Origin: Arcicella rigui | GTDB lineage: Bacteria > Bacteroidota > Bacteroidia > Cytophagales > Spirosomataceae | Length of the DNA: 64,000 bases | Direction: 5' to 3' | Assembly (NCBI RefSeq): GCF_034929435.1 | Contig: NZ_JAYFUM010000010.1 | Location: forward strand, 163,526-227,525 | Part shown: positions 63,670-64,000 of the stretch, piece after piece | Layout of the letters: the number at the start of each line of letters is the position of its first letter | Position numbering within the stretch: position 1 is the stretch's first letter | Made by a program: the position numbers and the translations under genes | Notes under the pieces: model-generated | What the model saw: the letters and a program-made list of their open reading frames with translations, nothing else | Told to the model about the DNA's origin: nothing | Database searches by the model: none

Positions 63670-63885
63670 TTAAAATTTTGTTTGTAATGTTAATAATGAA
63701 CTCTGTATTGCTTCTTGGATAGAACTTCTTAAATTTTCATAATCATCTCCTTTTTTCCAGTTTCCATTTATTTTTGCGACATTTTTAAAATTATCTTGTT
63801 GTAATAGTGAATTGTCTTCTAAATCTACAATTTCAGTAATAATTTGAGCGTAACCTTGTTTACCAGTTTCAATTACACCATGAAG
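63670..63885 (-). pseudogene. C-terminal fragment of an unknown gene cut by a transposon
   Basis: An open frame of about 70 codons without a start, LHGVIETGKQGYAQIITEIV ... SSIQEAIQSSLLTLQTKF, ends at 63670. It begins right after the stop of the transposase remnant and in the same frame. It looks like the tail of a gene into which the element inserted. Family not recognised. Confidence 0.5.
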
Positions 63886-64000
63886 TCATCTTGACTTTTT
63901 AATTTTCTTAATTGCCATGATAATAAAAGCTATAAAGTTAAATCCCATCCAACTTGAAAGAGTTGTATCAAATCGATTTAACAAAGACCTATAACTATCT
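63886..64000 (-). mobile_element. Transposase C-terminal fragment at the window edge
   Basis: 37 codons and a TGA stop at 63886-63888 are visible: DSYRSLLNRFDTTLSSWMGF then NFIAFIIMAIKKIKKSR. The S/L-NRFDTT--SW--FNF-AF--I-LKK ending is familiar from DDE transposases of Bacteroidota insertion sequences; the IS family cannot be set from this piece. The rest lies beyond 64000. Confidence 0.65.

Overview
The window reads as a chromosome segment of an AT-rich member of the Bacteroidota, most likely order Cytophagales (the Flectobacillus/Arcicella/Emticicia type of genome; the genus is inference). Reasons: two giant secreted proteins end in type IX secretion (T9SS) type A sorting domains; a DUF4270 gene sits next to glmS, a neighbourhood typical of the phylum; the glmS promoter has the phylum's TTTG / TAnnTTTG boxes; Shine-Dalgarno sites are mostly absent; and DUF3108, DUF1080, DUF2807-like, DUF4419 and DUF6169 proteins occur. 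I saw no rRNA, tRNA or CRISPR array.

Layout. 1-2.6 kb: end of a DUF4270 gene and glmS. 2.6-3.8 kb: a 21-nt-phased degenerate repeat tract 3' of an uncharacterised gene; a second copy of this pairing lies at 36.4-37.6 kb. 3.9-16.6 kb: two very long mosaic T9SS cargo genes built from Ig-like and seven-bladed-propeller-like repeats, with large recent internal duplications. 17.1-23.8 kb: DeoR regulator, aroB, gatC, gltX, RidA, a putative aminopeptidase and a DUF3108 protein. 24.1-30.9 kb: a PLP enzyme whose 3' end is duplicated around a YhcG-type nuclease gene, a MarR regulator with a palindromic operator, PhzF, three GNAT genes, and a protein with a terpene-cyclase-like DIDD motif whose 5' end is made of a dispersed repeat. 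30.8-33.6 kb: ABC transporter with YtrA-type GntR regulator. 33.8-36.2 kb: M19 dipeptidase and PfkB kinase.

37.9-39.7 kb holds an EcoRV-type restriction-modification system: an M.EcoRV-like methylase beside an EcoRV-like endonuclease that carries a one-base frameshift but keeps the catalytic residues at exact EcoRV spacing. Reading the whole window by eye I found no GATATC site, although nearly 20 are expected by chance, which fits that specificity having been active in this lineage. 41.5-47.7 kb carries sugar catabolism genes (GH28, Gfo/Idh/MocA oxidoreductase, DUF1080 hydrolase, SMP-30 lactonase), interrupted by a DUF6932-like nucleotidyltransferase/partner pair. 47.9-49.9 kb is an RloA/RloB (AbiL-type) pair. 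50.1-56.3 kb: hydrolase, propeller lipoprotein, TolB-amidohydrolase fusion and a DHFR-like protein. 56.6-59.7 kb: two tandem near-identical AAA-ATPase/PD-(D/E)XK genes that differ in one central cassette. The right end (61.5-64 kb) is accessory: a frameshifted gene, a zinc-ribbon protein, a small-ORF/DUF6169 pair behind a duplicated palindromic promoter, and a transposase remnant.

Together this is a housekeeping backbone punctured by small defence or conflict modules and by repeat families (an inverted CTCATCCCCCA-type REP, an AGCTCATAGCT-type repeat, and a GAGTTTCCAACTC REP) that sit in intergenic gaps and in places reach into genes.
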